A stretch of 64,000 nt of DNA. It comes from Lysobacter antibioticus (GTDB lineage: Bacteria; Pseudomonadota; Gammaproteobacteria; Xanthomonadales; Xanthomonadaceae). Below the pieces are notes generated by a model, which saw only the letters and a program-made list of their open reading frames with translations, did no database searches and had not been told where the DNA came from. Below, in pieces: positions 44,629 to 53,556 of the stretch. The position numbers and the translations under genes are program-made. Location of the stretch: positions 1,055,602-1,119,601 of the forward strand of contig NZ_CP013141.1 in NCBI RefSeq assembly GCF_001442535.1, written 5' to 3'. Within the stretch, counting starts at the first letter, position 1. The number at the start of each line of letters is the position of its first letter.

Positions 44629-45981
44629 TCAGCGATCTTGGTAGTAGACGTTATCGATCAGCACATCGACGTTCGCCGCCGGCGGGTCCGACACCAGCAT
44701 GAACATCTGTTTGACCGCATGCAGGTCGAGATCATGGAAGGCGCTGAACGGAATGCTGACCTCGTGCCAGCGGCCGTCGCGTACCAGGCCGTATTGCTGG
44801 CCGCCGCTGATGAAGTCGATCCAACTGTCGCCGAACGACGAGTTGATGCCGATCTTGAAGGTCGACGGCGTGGTCGTGCGCATATGGAATTTCAGCCGCC
44901 CGTTAGCGAAGCGGCTCATGTTGCGATAGCCGGTGGCCACGCCGAGGCCGTACCAGGCGCCGGCATTGGCCCGAAACGCCATCAACTGACCGCCCTCGTA
45001 CGCCGACGCGGAGATCGGCGCGAGGTTGTTCCACAGGTACAGATTGGCATCGCCGTCGTAGCGCAGGCGGTCGTTCATGTCGCTGCGTTCGGTGAACACG
45101 CCGAATTTGCCGCTCGGCGCCGAGGCACCGGTATAGAGCTCGCTGCCGGGGTTCTGGTACAGGCGGATGTAATCGATCTCCATCTTCGCCGGCAACGGCG
45201 CGGTGATGCCGTTGCCCGACAGGATGCCGGTGTAGCTGCCGCCGACCGCGAGATTCAGCAACAGAAAGTACTGATGATGGAACTCGTGCAGCGAGGCGCC
45301 TTCGATGTTGGAGATGGCGAACTCGAAGAACTGCTGGCCGTCGATGGCGACGCGGATGAACTGCGGGTCCCAGGTCATGCGGTAGACGTGGAAGCCGCCG
45401 TTGAGGTCGCTGGCGCTGTCGTAGTCGCGGCCGTAGTCGGCCTGCGAGCCCTGATAGTCCCAATGCACCGCGGCGCCGGCGCGGCGATTGGTTCGCCCTG
45501 CCGCGATGGCCGCGGCCGAGCCCATTTCCATCAGGTCGATCTCGCCGCGCGCCGGCCAGTTGCCGACCGTACCGAGCATCCAGTACGCCGGCCACAGGCC
45601 GTTGCGCAGGTCCGGCACCTTGATCCGCGCTTCCAGGGTGCCGTACTTGAAGTGCATGCGGCCTTCGGTCTTCAGACGCGCCGAGGTAAAGCCGCGGCTG
45701 CCGAAATTCTCGCGTCGCGCTTCGATCACCAGACGTCCGTTCTCGATGCGGGCGTTCTCGGGGCGGCTGGTGTAGTACTGCAACTCGCTGTTGCCCCAGC
45801 CGCACAGGCCGATCTGGCAGCCGTCGCCGACGTCGTAGATCCATTTGTTGCCGTCGATGGATGGGCCGTTGAAGTTGTCTTCCCAGACCAGGGTCTGCGC
45901 CTGCGCCGCCTGCGGCGTCATGGCGAGGCCCGCGGCGATCAGGGCCGCGGTGGAGAAAGCGAACGCGCGTGCGAGGTTCAT
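44629..45981 (-). CDS. Secreted GH16 beta-glucanase with C-terminal carbohydrate-binding module
   Basis: 450 aa; ATG 45981 with GGAG 6 nt upstream. Signal peptide ends QAAQA-Q. Catalytic GH16 domain ~30-290: WEDNFNGPSIDGNKWIYD, WGNSELQYYT and nucleophile/acid-base motif GEIDLMEM (ExDxxE), GSYTGILSGNGI, EIDYIRLYQ. C-terminal ~150 residues (FRANAGAWYGLGVATGY to the end) resemble an ExoP-type galactose-binding/CBM module. Cleaves beta-1,3 or mixed-linked glucan of fungal walls, a known Lysobacter activity. A LacI-like palindrome lies upstream at 46046-46059. Confidence 0.92.
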   Translation of the reverse strand: MNLARAFAFSTAALIAAGLAMTPQAAQAQTLVWEDNFNGPSIDGNKWIYDVGDGCQIGLCGWGNSELQYYTSRPENARIENGRLVIEARRENFGSRGFTSARLKTEGRMHFKYGTLEARIKVPDLRNGLWPAYWMLGTVGNWPARGEIDLMEMGSAAAIAAGRTNRRAGAAVHWDYQGSQADYGRDYDSASDLNGGFHVYRMTWDPQFIRVAIDGQQFFEFAISNIEGASLHEFHHQYFLLLNLAVGGSYTGILSGNGITAPLPAKMEIDYIRLYQNPGSELYTGASAPSGKFGVFTERSDMNDRLRYDGDANLYLWNNLAPISASAYEGGQLMAFRANAGAWYGLGVATGYRNMSRFANGRLKFHMRTTTPSTFKIGINSSFGDSWIDFISGGQQYGLVRDGRWHEVSIPFSAFHDLDLHAVKQMFMLVSDPPAANVDVLIDNVYYQDR

Positions 45982-46045
45982 GATCGGCTCCGGTGATGAG
46001 CGTAGCGCCTGCCGGTGGCAGGTCCGGGGCCAAGCTCGAACTTGA

Positions 46046-46059
46046 TGACAGCGCTGTCA
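46046..46059. promoter_or_regulatory. LacI-type operator upstream of GH16 gene
   Basis: Perfect 14-bp palindrome TGACAGCGCTGTCA. On the minus strand it provides TTGACA, so the operator covers the likely -35 of the GH16 gene. CG-centred dyads of this kind are typical of LacI-family sugar repressors; no lacI gene is in the window. Confidence 0.6.
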
Positions 46060-46222
46060 ACGACTGTTTTTTCCGCCTTTCCTTTTGCCGGGACGGGTTC
46101 ACACAATGCATGTGGGCTGGTTGGTAGTAAGCGCGGATGCGCGATGGCGGCATGCTGCAAGACAGCAGGCGGGATCGCGGCTGCGTGCCTGCGCGCACCG
46201 CCACCATCTCCCGTTCTTGTTT

Positions 46223-46250
46223 CGTCGTCCCCGCGAAGGCGGGGATGACG
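46223..46250. repeat. Dispersed hairpin repeat
   Basis: CGTCGTCCCCGC-gaag-GCGGGGATGACG, a 12-bp stem with one mismatch. It matches the CCCGCGAAGGCGGG-type intergenic repeat common in many proteobacteria, from memory. Confidence 0.65.
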
Positions 46251-46321
46251 GCCCGAGCTGACGACACGAAGCGCGGCAATGCCGGATAATCCCTGCCCGT
46301 TCGTCGTTCCGCCGTCTGCGT

Positions 46322-47821
46322 ATGACCGCATTGCACCGTCTGCTGCTGCTCTTCGTCCTCGCCACCGCCAGCCCGGCCGGCGCCGCCTCTCTGCGCGCCG
46401 TTACCCTGCCGGAGCGTTGGGTCCATGGCGCGCCCGGTGAAGCGAGCCTGCAGGTGCATGAGGCCGCGCCCGGGTTGTGGATCCTGCGCCAGTCCAAGGC
46501 CAGCAATTTCGAGGCGCCGTTCCTTTACCTGTTGGCGGGCGAGCGGCGCGCCCTGTTGCTCGACTCGGGCGCCGAACCTTCCGCCGGCAGCGACCTGCCG
46601 CTGCGTGCGACGGTCGATCGTCTGCTCGGCGAGTGGCAGCGCCAGCACAAGCTCGACGCCTTGCCGCTGGTGGTCGCGCACAGCCACGGCCATCGCGACC
46701 ACGTCCATGGCGATACCCAGTTCCGCGATCGCCCCGACACCCGGATCGTCGGCACCCAGCCGCAACAAGTCGCCGCGTTCTTCGGCCTCGACCGCTGGCC
46801 CGAGGGCGAGGCGCGGTTCGATCTCGGCGGTCGCGCGCTTACCGTGTTGCCGTTACCGGGGCATGAGCCCGCACATATCGCGATCTACGATGCGCAGACG
46901 GCAAGCCTGTTCAGCGGCGACAGCCTGTACCCCGGCCTGCTGACAGTGCGCGACTGGCCGGCCTATCGCGCCAGCGCGGCGCGCCTGGCCTCGTTCGCCG
47001 AGCGCCACCCGGTCGAGCGCGTGCTCGGCGCGCACATCGAGATGAGTGCGCGCGCCGGCCAACTCTATCCGCTGGGCAGCGCTTACCAACCCAACGAGCA
47101 CGCCCTCGCCCTCGACGCGTCGAGTCTGGCGCTATGGCAGAAGACCTGCGCCGAGCTCGGCGATTTCCTCCACGAGGAATCACGCGACGAGTTCGTACTG
47201 GCGCGCATCGCCCAGCCCGGCGAGTTCGCCGACAAGCCGAACACGCACGGCATGCTGGTTGCCGGCACCGACGCGGTCTACCTCTCGCATCAGCCGATGT
47301 TCCATCGTCCGCACGATTACCAGCTGATCTTCGAAGCCGCCCTGTCCGCCGACGCCTTGGCGCAGTACCGCGCCGACGCGAAATCGCATCCGCGCGAGTA
47401 CTACACGCTGGCGCCGAGCGAGCAGTGGGTGTTGCCGGAAACGATCCGGCCCGACGGCCGCTTCAAGGCCGATCTGTACCGCGGTCACTTCGAGCGTGGC
47501 GGCACGCCCATCGCCACCGGCATCGAGGTGAAGGTCGGGCGGATCGTGCACTTCCGCCGCTTCGAAGCCGCTCGCAAGCCCGAGCCGCGGCAATGGATCG
47601 CCTTCGGCCGCGGCCGCGAGCATTTCCTCGCCCATCGCCTCGAAGGCCCGCCCGACATGGACCAGGTCGTGCAGATGTCGGCGGCGCATGGCGAAGGCGA
47701 GCGCGTCTTCGCCGAAACCACAGCGGCAACGGGCAGCGGCGAGCTCAAGCCCGGCGACCGTATCGGCGGCGCCGTGGTCGAGCGCGCGCTGTATACCGAA
47801 TATGGCGACCTCGCCCGCTGA
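46322..47821 (+). CDS. Secreted metallo-beta-lactamase-fold hydrolase, two-domain
   Basis: 499 aa. Signal peptide ends SPAGAA. Residues ~45-260 are an MBL domain: LLLDSGAEPSAGS, zinc motif HSHGHRDHVHGD (HxHxDH variant), PGHEPAHIAIYD, FSGDSLYPG, GAHIEMS. The C-terminal ~220 residues form a second domain (GMLVAGTDAVYLSHQPMF, REYYTLAPSEQWVL) of unknown function. Overall a periplasmic zinc hydrolase, substrate not predicted. Not obviously in an operon. Confidence 0.88.
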   Translation: MTALHRLLLLFVLATASPAGAASLRAVTLPERWVHGAPGEASLQVHEAAPGLWILRQSKASNFEAPFLYLLAGERRALLLDSGAEPSAGSDLPLRATVDRLLGEWQRQHKLDALPLVVAHSHGHRDHVHGDTQFRDRPDTRIVGTQPQQVAAFFGLDRWPEGEARFDLGGRALTVLPLPGHEPAHIAIYDAQTASLFSGDSLYPGLLTVRDWPAYRASAARLASFAERHPVERVLGAHIEMSARAGQLYPLGSAYQPNEHALALDASSLALWQKTCAELGDFLHEESRDEFVLARIAQPGEFADKPNTHGMLVAGTDAVYLSHQPMFHRPHDYQLIFEAALSADALAQYRADAKSHPREYYTLAPSEQWVLPETIRPDGRFKADLYRGHFERGGTPIATGIEVKVGRIVHFRRFEAARKPEPRQWIAFGRGREHFLAHRLEGPPDMDQVVQMSAAHGEGERVFAETTAATGSGELKPGDRIGGAVVERALYTEYGDLAR

Positions 47822-47956
47822 GTTCGCCGCCAAGCGGGGCAACCTTCCCATCGTGTCGACAGCGCCTCTCACGAACGGTTAACGCGGCGAATCCGGAAAC
47901 CGTTGAAACTGTCCCGTCTCCTGCCGCATCCTGTGCCGTCTCCGATCCGACGCTCC

Positions 47957-48394
47957 ATGGCCTATTTCCCGCTCCTGCTGCGCGTGCTGTTGATCGTGGC
48001 GATCAGCCTCAATGGCTACGCCGCGGCGACGATGTCGGTGGGCGGCGCCCATGCCATGCACGCCGCCATGACGACGAAGGCCGCGCTTCGGTCGGCCGAG
48101 ATGGCGATGGAAGACAAGCCTGATGCGGCAATGAGCGCAGATTGTCATGCGATGGACGAGGCCCCTGCCCTCGCCGCGCAGCCGCAATCGCCTGCCGAAC
48201 CGGACCAGGAGGAGGCCGCCGACGATTGCTGCGGCAAGTTCCGCTGCCAATGCGACTGCCTGCAGGCGGTCGCGATCGTCCGCATCGCCCTGCCGTTGCC
48301 GCCGCAGTTGTCGAACACTTTGCTCGCTTTGCCCGTCGAGGCCGCCGCACCCAGCGGCGTATCGAGCCTGCCGATCCGGCCTCCCATCGCCTGA
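47957..48394 (+). CDS. copL: CopL copper-regulatory protein, second copy
   Basis: 145 aa from ATG 47957 (an upstream in-frame ATG at 47903 would add 18 residues). Hydrophobic N-terminus LLLRVLLIVAISLNGYAAA, Met/His-rich middle (GGAHAMHAAMTTK, AAMSADCHAMDE), Cys cluster DDCCGKFRCQCDCLQ, and end LPIRPPIA. First gene of copL-copA-copB, the order in Xanthomonas copper operons, where copL is needed for copper induction. Confidence 0.87.
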   Translation: MAYFPLLLRVLLIVAISLNGYAAATMSVGGAHAMHAAMTTKAALRSAEMAMEDKPDAAMSADCHAMDEAPALAAQPQSPAEPDQEEAADDCCGKFRCQCDCLQAVAIVRIALPLPPQLSNTLLALPVEAAAPSGVSSLPIRPPIA

Positions 48395-48555
48395 GATCCG
48401 TCAGGCCGGGGCTTCGCGCCCGGCCCGCGGCTAAGGCGCTCATACCGAGCCCTGCGCCGCCCGACCGCGCAAGCTTCGTACGCCGGCTCGACCGGCCGTT
48501 GCGGACTGCGCGCTTCGCACACCGTTGCGACTCTTCCGCCAACAGGAAGAACCTC

Positions 48556-50352
48556 ATGAACCGATTCAACCGCTTCGACGGCGCCGCGCCGATCGATGCC
48601 GGCCGCCGCCGCTTCGTCACCGGCCTGGCCGTGGGCGGCCTCGCCGCAGGCACCGGCCTGTGGCATTCCGCATTCGCCTCGACCGGCCTGGCCGGCACGG
48701 CGCAGACCCTGCGCGGCACCGAGTTCGACCTCTCGATCGGCGCCGCGCAGGTCAACTTCACCGGCCGCACGCGCCCGGCGATCACCGTCAACGGCACCTT
48801 GCCGGCGCCGATCCTGCGCTGGCGCGAGGGCGACACCGTGACCTTGCGCGTCGCCAACCGCCTGGCCGAGGGCATGTCCTCGATCCATTGGCACGGCCTG
48901 ATCCTGCCGTCCAACATGGACGGCGTGCCGGGTTTCAGCTTCGAGGGCATCCATCCGGGCGAGACCTACACCTATCGCTTCCGCGTCGGCCAGTCGGGCA
49001 CCTACTGGTATCACAGCCACTCGCTGTTCCAGGAACAGGCCGGCCTGTACGGCGCCATCGTGATCGATCCACGCGAGACCGCGCCCTTCCATTTCGACCG
49101 CGAGCACGTCGTGCTGCTGTCGGATTGGACCGACCTCGACCCGGGCGCGCTGTTCCGGCGTTTGAAGAAGATGTCGAGCTACGACAACTACTACAAGCGC
49201 ACGGTCGGCGACTTCATGCGCGATGCGCGCGAGCGCGGCCTCGCCGCGACCCTGCGCGACCGCGGCGACTGGGGACGCATGCGCATGACCCCGACCGACC
49301 TGTCCGACGTCAACGGCCACACCTATACCTATCTGCTCAACGGCGTCGCGCCCGCGGGCAACTGGACCGGCCTGTTCCGTCCTGGCGAGAAAGTGCTGCT
49401 GCGCTTCGTCAACGGCTCGGCGATGACTTATTTCGATGTGCGCATCCCCGGCCTGAAGATGACCGTGGTCGCCGCCGACGGCCAGTACATTCATCCGGTC
49501 AGCGTCGACGAGTTCCGCATCGCCGTCGCCGAGACCTTCGACGTGCTGGTCGAGCCTTCGGGCCAGGACGCCTACACGATCTTTGCGCAGGACAATGCCC
49601 GCACCGGCCATGCCCGCGGCACCCTCGCCGTGCGCGAAGGCCTGCAGGCCGAAGTGCCGCGCCACGACCCGCGCCCGCTGCTGACGATGGACGACATGGG
49701 CCACGGCGGTATGTCGCATGGCGGCGGCCACGACATGTCGCAGATGAAAGGCATGGAAGGCGGCTGCGGCGCGAACATGGGCATGCAGAACATGGCCGGC
49801 ATGGATCATTCGGCTATGCAGGCCAGCGCGGCGGCATCCAAGCCGACGGCGGGCGACGAACGCCTGATCGACATGCGCACGATGTCGACCTCGGCCAAGC
49901 TCGACGACCCCGGCGTCGGCCTGCGCGACAACGGCCGCAAGGTGCTGGCCTATGCCGACCTGCGCAGCCTGTTCGACGACCCCGACGGACGCGAGCCGAG
50001 CCGCGAGATCGAGCTGCACCTCACCGGCCACATGGAGAAATTCGCCTGGTCCTTCGACGGCCAGAAATTCGAGGGCGCCGAACCGATCCGGATGACCTAC
50101 GGCGAACGCCTGCGCATCGTCCTGGTCAACGACACCATGATGACCCACCCGATCCATCTGCACGGCCTGTGGAGCGACCTGGAGAACGAGCAAGGCGAGT
50201 TCCAGGTGCGCAAACACACCATCGACATGCCGCCGGGCACCCGACGCAGCTACCGCGTGCGCGCCGACGCGCTCGGGCGTTGGGCCTATCACTGCCATCT
50301 GCTGTACCACATGGAAGCCGGGATGATGCGCGAAGTGAGGGTCGAAGAATGA
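48556..50352 (+). CDS. copA: CopA multicopper oxidase (copper resistance)
   Basis: 598 aa; ATG 48556 preceded by CAGGAAG. Twin-arginine signal (GRRRFVTGLAVGGLAAG). Cupredoxin domains with copper motifs SIHWHGLI and WYHSHSLFQEQ in the N-terminal domain and HPIHLHGLW and YHCHLLYHMEAGMM at the C-terminus. A Met/His-rich insert (DDMGHGGMSHGGGHDMSQM, MGMQNMAGMDHS) precedes the last domain. Periplasmic Cu(I) oxidase. Stop overlaps the copB start by 4 nt. Confidence 0.96.
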   Translation: MNRFNRFDGAAPIDAGRRRFVTGLAVGGLAAGTGLWHSAFASTGLAGTAQTLRGTEFDLSIGAAQVNFTGRTRPAITVNGTLPAPILRWREGDTVTLRVANRLAEGMSSIHWHGLILPSNMDGVPGFSFEGIHPGETYTYRFRVGQSGTYWYHSHSLFQEQAGLYGAIVIDPRETAPFHFDREHVVLLSDWTDLDPGALFRRLKKMSSYDNYYKRTVGDFMRDARERGLAATLRDRGDWGRMRMTPTDLSDVNGHTYTYLLNGVAPAGNWTGLFRPGEKVLLRFVNGSAMTYFDVRIPGLKMTVVAADGQYIHPVSVDEFRIAVAETFDVLVEPSGQDAYTIFAQDNARTGHARGTLAVREGLQAEVPRHDPRPLLTMDDMGHGGMSHGGGHDMSQMKGMEGGCGANMGMQNMAGMDHSAMQASAAASKPTAGDERLIDMRTMSTSAKLDDPGVGLRDNGRKVLAYADLRSLFDDPDGREPSREIELHLTGHMEKFAWSFDGQKFEGAEPIRMTYGERLRIVLVNDTMMTHPIHLHGLWSDLENEQGEFQVRKHTIDMPPGTRRSYRVRADALGRWAYHCHLLYHMEAGMMREVRVEE

Positions 50353-51479
50353 AGACCTCACCGACTTTGCATCGCTCCGCACTGACGCTCGCCTTGCTGT
50401 GGGCCGGCGGCGTCGCCGCGCAGACAACCGATCACGCCGCGCACGCCGCGCAACCGACCGCCGGCAAGCCCGCCGCCCCACCGGCTGCGGCCGATGCGAA
50501 GGCATCGGAGCATTCGGCGATGGATCACTCGCAGATGGATCACGCGACGATGCAGGATCCGCTGCGCATGCAGGCGCCGGCCGCGTCGCAGCCCCAGGAT
50601 CATTCGCAGAATGATCATTCGAAGATGGATCATTCGCAGAATGATCATCCGCAGATGGATCATTCGAAGATGAACCACTCGCAGATGGACCATTCGAAGA
50701 TGGGCCACTCGGGCATGGATCCTTCGGGCAGGCAGCGCGCCACCACCAGCCCGCCGCCCGCAAGCGAGCCGCGCGAGCCGATCCCGCCCCCGACCGAGGC
50801 CGATCGCGCGGCGGCGTTCCCACCGCTGTCGCATCACATGCGTCATGCCCCGGCGGTCAACAGCTATCTGCTGATCAACCGCCTGGAAGCGGTCGAGGTC
50901 GAACACGGCAGCGCCCAGGCCTGGGAAGGCCAGGGCTGGATCGGCACCGATACCGATCGACTGTGGCTGCGCAGCGAAGGCGAACGCGAACACGGGCGGA
51001 CCGAATCGGCCGACCTGGAAGTCCTGTACGGCCGCGCGATATCGCCGTGGTGGGACCTCGTCGCCGGCGTCAAACACGACTTCGCACCGGCGGGTTCGCA
51101 GACCTGGGCGGCGATCGGCGTGCAAGGCCTGTCGCCGTACAAGTTCGAGGTCGCCGCGACGGCGTATATCGGCGAGTCGGGACGCACGGCGCTGAACCTG
51201 GAGGCCGAGTACGAACTGCTGCTGACCAATCGCCTGATCCTGCAACCGCTGGTCGAGATCGACCTGTCCGGTCGCGACGATCCGCAGCGCGGCATCGGTT
51301 CGGGCCTCAGCAGCGTCGAGGCCGGGCTGCGTCTGCGCTACGAGATCACCCGCCGGTTCGCGCCCTATGTCGGCGTGACCTGGGAGCGGGCATTCGGCGG
51401 CACCGCGGACTACCGCCGCGACGCGGGCGAAAGCGTCGAGGACACCCGTCTGGTCGCCGGCCTGCGGCTGTGGTTCTGA
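50349..51479 (+). CDS. copB: CopB copper-binding outer-membrane protein
   Basis: 376 aa; ATGA overlap with copA. Signal peptide ends GGVAAQ. Residues ~55-120 are an array of DHSxM-type pentapeptides (DHSKM, DHSQN, DHPQM), a copper-binding region. Residues ~150-376 form a beta-barrel of the CopB family (AVNSYLLINRLEAVEVEHG, WWDLVAGVKHDFAPAGSQT) ending LRLWF. Outer membrane, probably exports or binds copper. Confidence 0.95.
   Translation: MKTSPTLHRSALTLALLWAGGVAAQTTDHAAHAAQPTAGKPAAPPAAADAKASEHSAMDHSQMDHATMQDPLRMQAPAASQPQDHSQNDHSKMDHSQNDHPQMDHSKMNHSQMDHSKMGHSGMDPSGRQRATTSPPPASEPREPIPPPTEADRAAAFPPLSHHMRHAPAVNSYLLINRLEAVEVEHGSAQAWEGQGWIGTDTDRLWLRSEGEREHGRTESADLEVLYGRAISPWWDLVAGVKHDFAPAGSQTWAAIGVQGLSPYKFEVAATAYIGESGRTALNLEAEYELLLTNRLILQPLVEIDLSGRDDPQRGIGSGLSSVEAGLRLRYEITRRFAPYVGVTWERAFGGTADYRRDAGESVEDTRLVAGLRLWF
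50597..50726 (+). repeat. 15-bp tandem repeat encoding DHSxM units in copB
   Basis: Imperfect repeats of GATCATTCGCAGATG type with a five-codon period encode Asp-His-Ser/Pro-x-Met/Asn. Near-identical DNA units imply recent expansion and possible length variation. Confidence 0.85.
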
Positions 51480-51569
51480 ATCCGCACCGATCTTGAGGAT
51501 GCACCGCCTTTGAAACTTCGAACGCGCCCGGCCATGTCCGCCGGGCGCTATCGCAGCCGGCTGCGCAGG

Positions 51570-51629
51570 GCGGGCTACAGCCCGCAATCTGGCTGCGAAC
51601 TGAAGCGGGCCGGGCCTCTGCCCGGCCCG
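51570..51629 (+). terminator. Two GC hairpins after copLAB
   Basis: GCGGGC-taca-GCCCGC (51570-51585) and CGGGCCGGGC-ctct-GCCCGGCCCG (51606-51629) follow copB. Without T-runs; probable transcription end. Confidence 0.55.
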
Positions 51630-51697
51630 ACGCTATGGCCCCATCACCCCGACAGGCTATGATCTTTCCAGGACGAACCGGCTGAGCCGAGGAACAT

Positions 51698-52126
51698 ATG
51701 TCGATCAATTCCAAGGCCCGCCGCGACGCCAAGAAACGCAAGATCGCCAAGGCCCGCAACGCGCCCCTGCCCGGCCCGAGCATCGAGCCGCATGCCGAGT
51801 TGCGCGACGCCCAGGGGCGTTTGCTCGGCGGCATCGTGCGCCGCGAAGGCGAATGGACGCTCGGTCTCGGCGGCCGCATCGTCGGCGGCTCGGAAAGCGC
51901 GGCGCGGGTCCTCGCCCTGCTCGAACGCGCCGCATCGTTGCACCGCGGCGAAGGCCGCGAGGTCAGCCTGGGCTGTTCGGCCGCGCTGCGCACCGCGGCG
52001 CAGACCGAAGTCGCCGAACGCGGCCTGAGCTTCGAGGAGTTCCGGGTCGAATTGGAAAAAGAACTCGCGGTCGAACCGCAGCCCGGCCTCGGTGGTTTGC
52101 ACGAAGCCAGCGAAGTCCGTCACTGA
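51698..52126 (+). CDS. Hypothetical basic protein, 142 aa
   Basis: Starts MSINSKARRDAKKRKIAKARN, a strongly basic N-terminus. A small alpha/beta body follows (AELRDAQGRLLGG, REGEWTLGLGGRIVG), then helices (ESAARVLALLERAASL). An acidic end (FRVELEKELAVE) completes it. No signal peptide. The KKRK tract could bind nucleic acid. Family not recognised. Confidence 0.78.
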   Translation: MSINSKARRDAKKRKIAKARNAPLPGPSIEPHAELRDAQGRLLGGIVRREGEWTLGLGGRIVGGSESAARVLALLERAASLHRGEGREVSLGCSAALRTAAQTEVAERGLSFEEFRVELEKELAVEPQPGLGGLHEASEVRH

Positions 52127-52204
52127 CGACTCGCCGCGGGGCCTGGGGCTCCACGCGATCACCCTGCGACGACGTCGCAACGGTTCTGCTGGGCGCATCT
52201 CGTC

Positions 52205-53431
52205 ATGGCTCGCCCGTGCATGGACCTGAAAAGCGGCTACCCGTTCTGGCCGATCCGCAGCGGCCTCATGCATGCGTTTCCGCGTTTGAGCGAAGACCTG
52301 CGCTGCGAGGTGGCAGTGATCGGCGGCGGCATCAGCGGCGCGCTGATCGCCGACGAACTCGCCGCGCACGGCCACGACGTCGCCGTCGTCGAACAACGCG
52401 ACATCGGCTGGGGCAGCACGGCCGCGAGCACGGCCTTGCTGCAGTACGAAATCGACACCCACCTGGCCGATCTGTGCCGGCAATACGGCGAAGACCAGGC
52501 CGCCCTCGCCTACCGCACCTGCGCAGACGCGATTCCGGCCTTGCAGGCGGTCGCGCGCGAACTGCGCGGCACGGATTTCCAGCGCTGCTCCAGCCTGTAT
52601 TTCGCGAGCAAGCCGACGCACCTGCCGGTGCTGCGCAACGAGGCCGCACTGCGCCGGCGCCACGGCCTGAAGCTGCGTTGGCTCGACGGGCAGGAACTGG
52701 CGCAGGACTACGGACTGACAGCACCGGGCGCGATCCTCAGTGCCTGCGCCGCGACGGTCGACCCGTATCGATTGACCTTGCGGCTGTTGGCGCGGTTGCA
52801 GCGGCGCGGCGTCGGCGTGTTCGATCGCACTCATATCGAACAACTGCGTGCAACTTCGCGTTCGGTCGAACTGCGCACCGGCGAAGGTATCCGGATCCGC
52901 GCCGAGCATGCGGTGATCGCCGCCGGTTACGCCGGACAGCAATGGATCGATCAACGCCTGGCGCGCAATCGCAGCAGCTATGCCTTCGTTACCGATCCGC
53001 TCGAAGCCGGGCAATTGGGACGGCTCGGCAAGACCTTGGTCTGGGAATCGGCGCGGCCGTATCTGTATCTGCGCGCCACCGGCGACGGCCGGCTGATCGT
53101 CGGCGGCTGCGACGATGCCGTCGACGTGCCCGCGCGGCGCGACCGCCGGGTCGAGTCGCGCGCACGCAAGCTGGTACGCAAGATCGGCGAGCGCTTCCCC
53201 GGCCTGCGACTGCAACCGGCCTTCGCCTGGGCCGGCACCTTCGCCGAAACCGCCGACGGCCTGCCTTGGTTCGGCGCGCATCCGCAGTACGGCCGGCGCG
53301 TGCAGTTCGCCATGGCCTACGGCGGCAACGGCATCACCTACAGCATGATCGGCGCCGGCCTGTTGCGGGCGGCGATCGAACGCCGGTCGCATCCGCTGGC
53401 GCGGCTGTTCTCGTTCGAGCGCGCAGGCTGA
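52205..53431 (+). CDS. FAD-dependent oxidoreductase (DadA/DAO family)
   Basis: 408 aa; a second ATG at 52220 (MDLKSGYPFWP) is an equally plausible start, neither has a clear ribosome site. Rossmann dinucleotide motif VAVIGGGISGALIADEL at ~38-54 with VVEQRDIGWGSTAAS, and the C-terminal FAD contact AYGGNGITYSMIGAGLL. DAO-fold enzymes oxidise amino acids or glycine derivatives. The substrate cannot be fixed. Ends at a perfect hairpin. Confidence 0.9.
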   Translation: MARPCMDLKSGYPFWPIRSGLMHAFPRLSEDLRCEVAVIGGGISGALIADELAAHGHDVAVVEQRDIGWGSTAASTALLQYEIDTHLADLCRQYGEDQAALAYRTCADAIPALQAVARELRGTDFQRCSSLYFASKPTHLPVLRNEAALRRRHGLKLRWLDGQELAQDYGLTAPGAILSACAATVDPYRLTLRLLARLQRRGVGVFDRTHIEQLRATSRSVELRTGEGIRIRAEHAVIAAGYAGQQWIDQRLARNRSSYAFVTDPLEAGQLGRLGKTLVWESARPYLYLRATGDGRLIVGGCDDAVDVPARRDRRVESRARKLVRKIGERFPGLRLQPAFAWAGTFAETADGLPWFGAHPQYGRRVQFAMAYGGNGITYSMIGAGLLRAAIERRSHPLARLFSFERAG

Positions 53432-53460
53432 AGCGAACTCGTCGGGTCGCGTAAAGAAAC

Positions 53461-53485
53461 GAACGGGCCGCGATGCGGCCCGTTC
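53461..53485. terminator. Perfect hairpin between convergent genes
   Basis: GAACGGGCCGC-gat-GCGGCCCGTTC, 11-bp stem, between the FAD oxidoreductase and the OmpA-like gene. Confidence 0.65.
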
Positions 53486-53556
53486 TCGTAAGACGTTAGA
53501 TAAGGCGAGGCAGCGACCGCCTCAACGATGGCCGCCGCTTCGCGATCCGACGACGC

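Larger units (their letters stand above)
45982..46321. other. Intergenic between divergent GH16 and MBL genes
   Basis: 340 bp. Holds the GH16 operator (46046-46059) and a dispersed-type hairpin (46223-46250). No gene seen. Confidence 0.5.

Noticed and set aside
44214-44640. Fur box upstream of entC
   Set aside because: No AT-rich 19-mer with GATAAT-like hexamers was seen; iron control not supported from sequence alone.
48145-50823. 892-codon minus-strand frame opposite copA/copB
   Set aside because: Shadow of the copper genes; no recognised motif.
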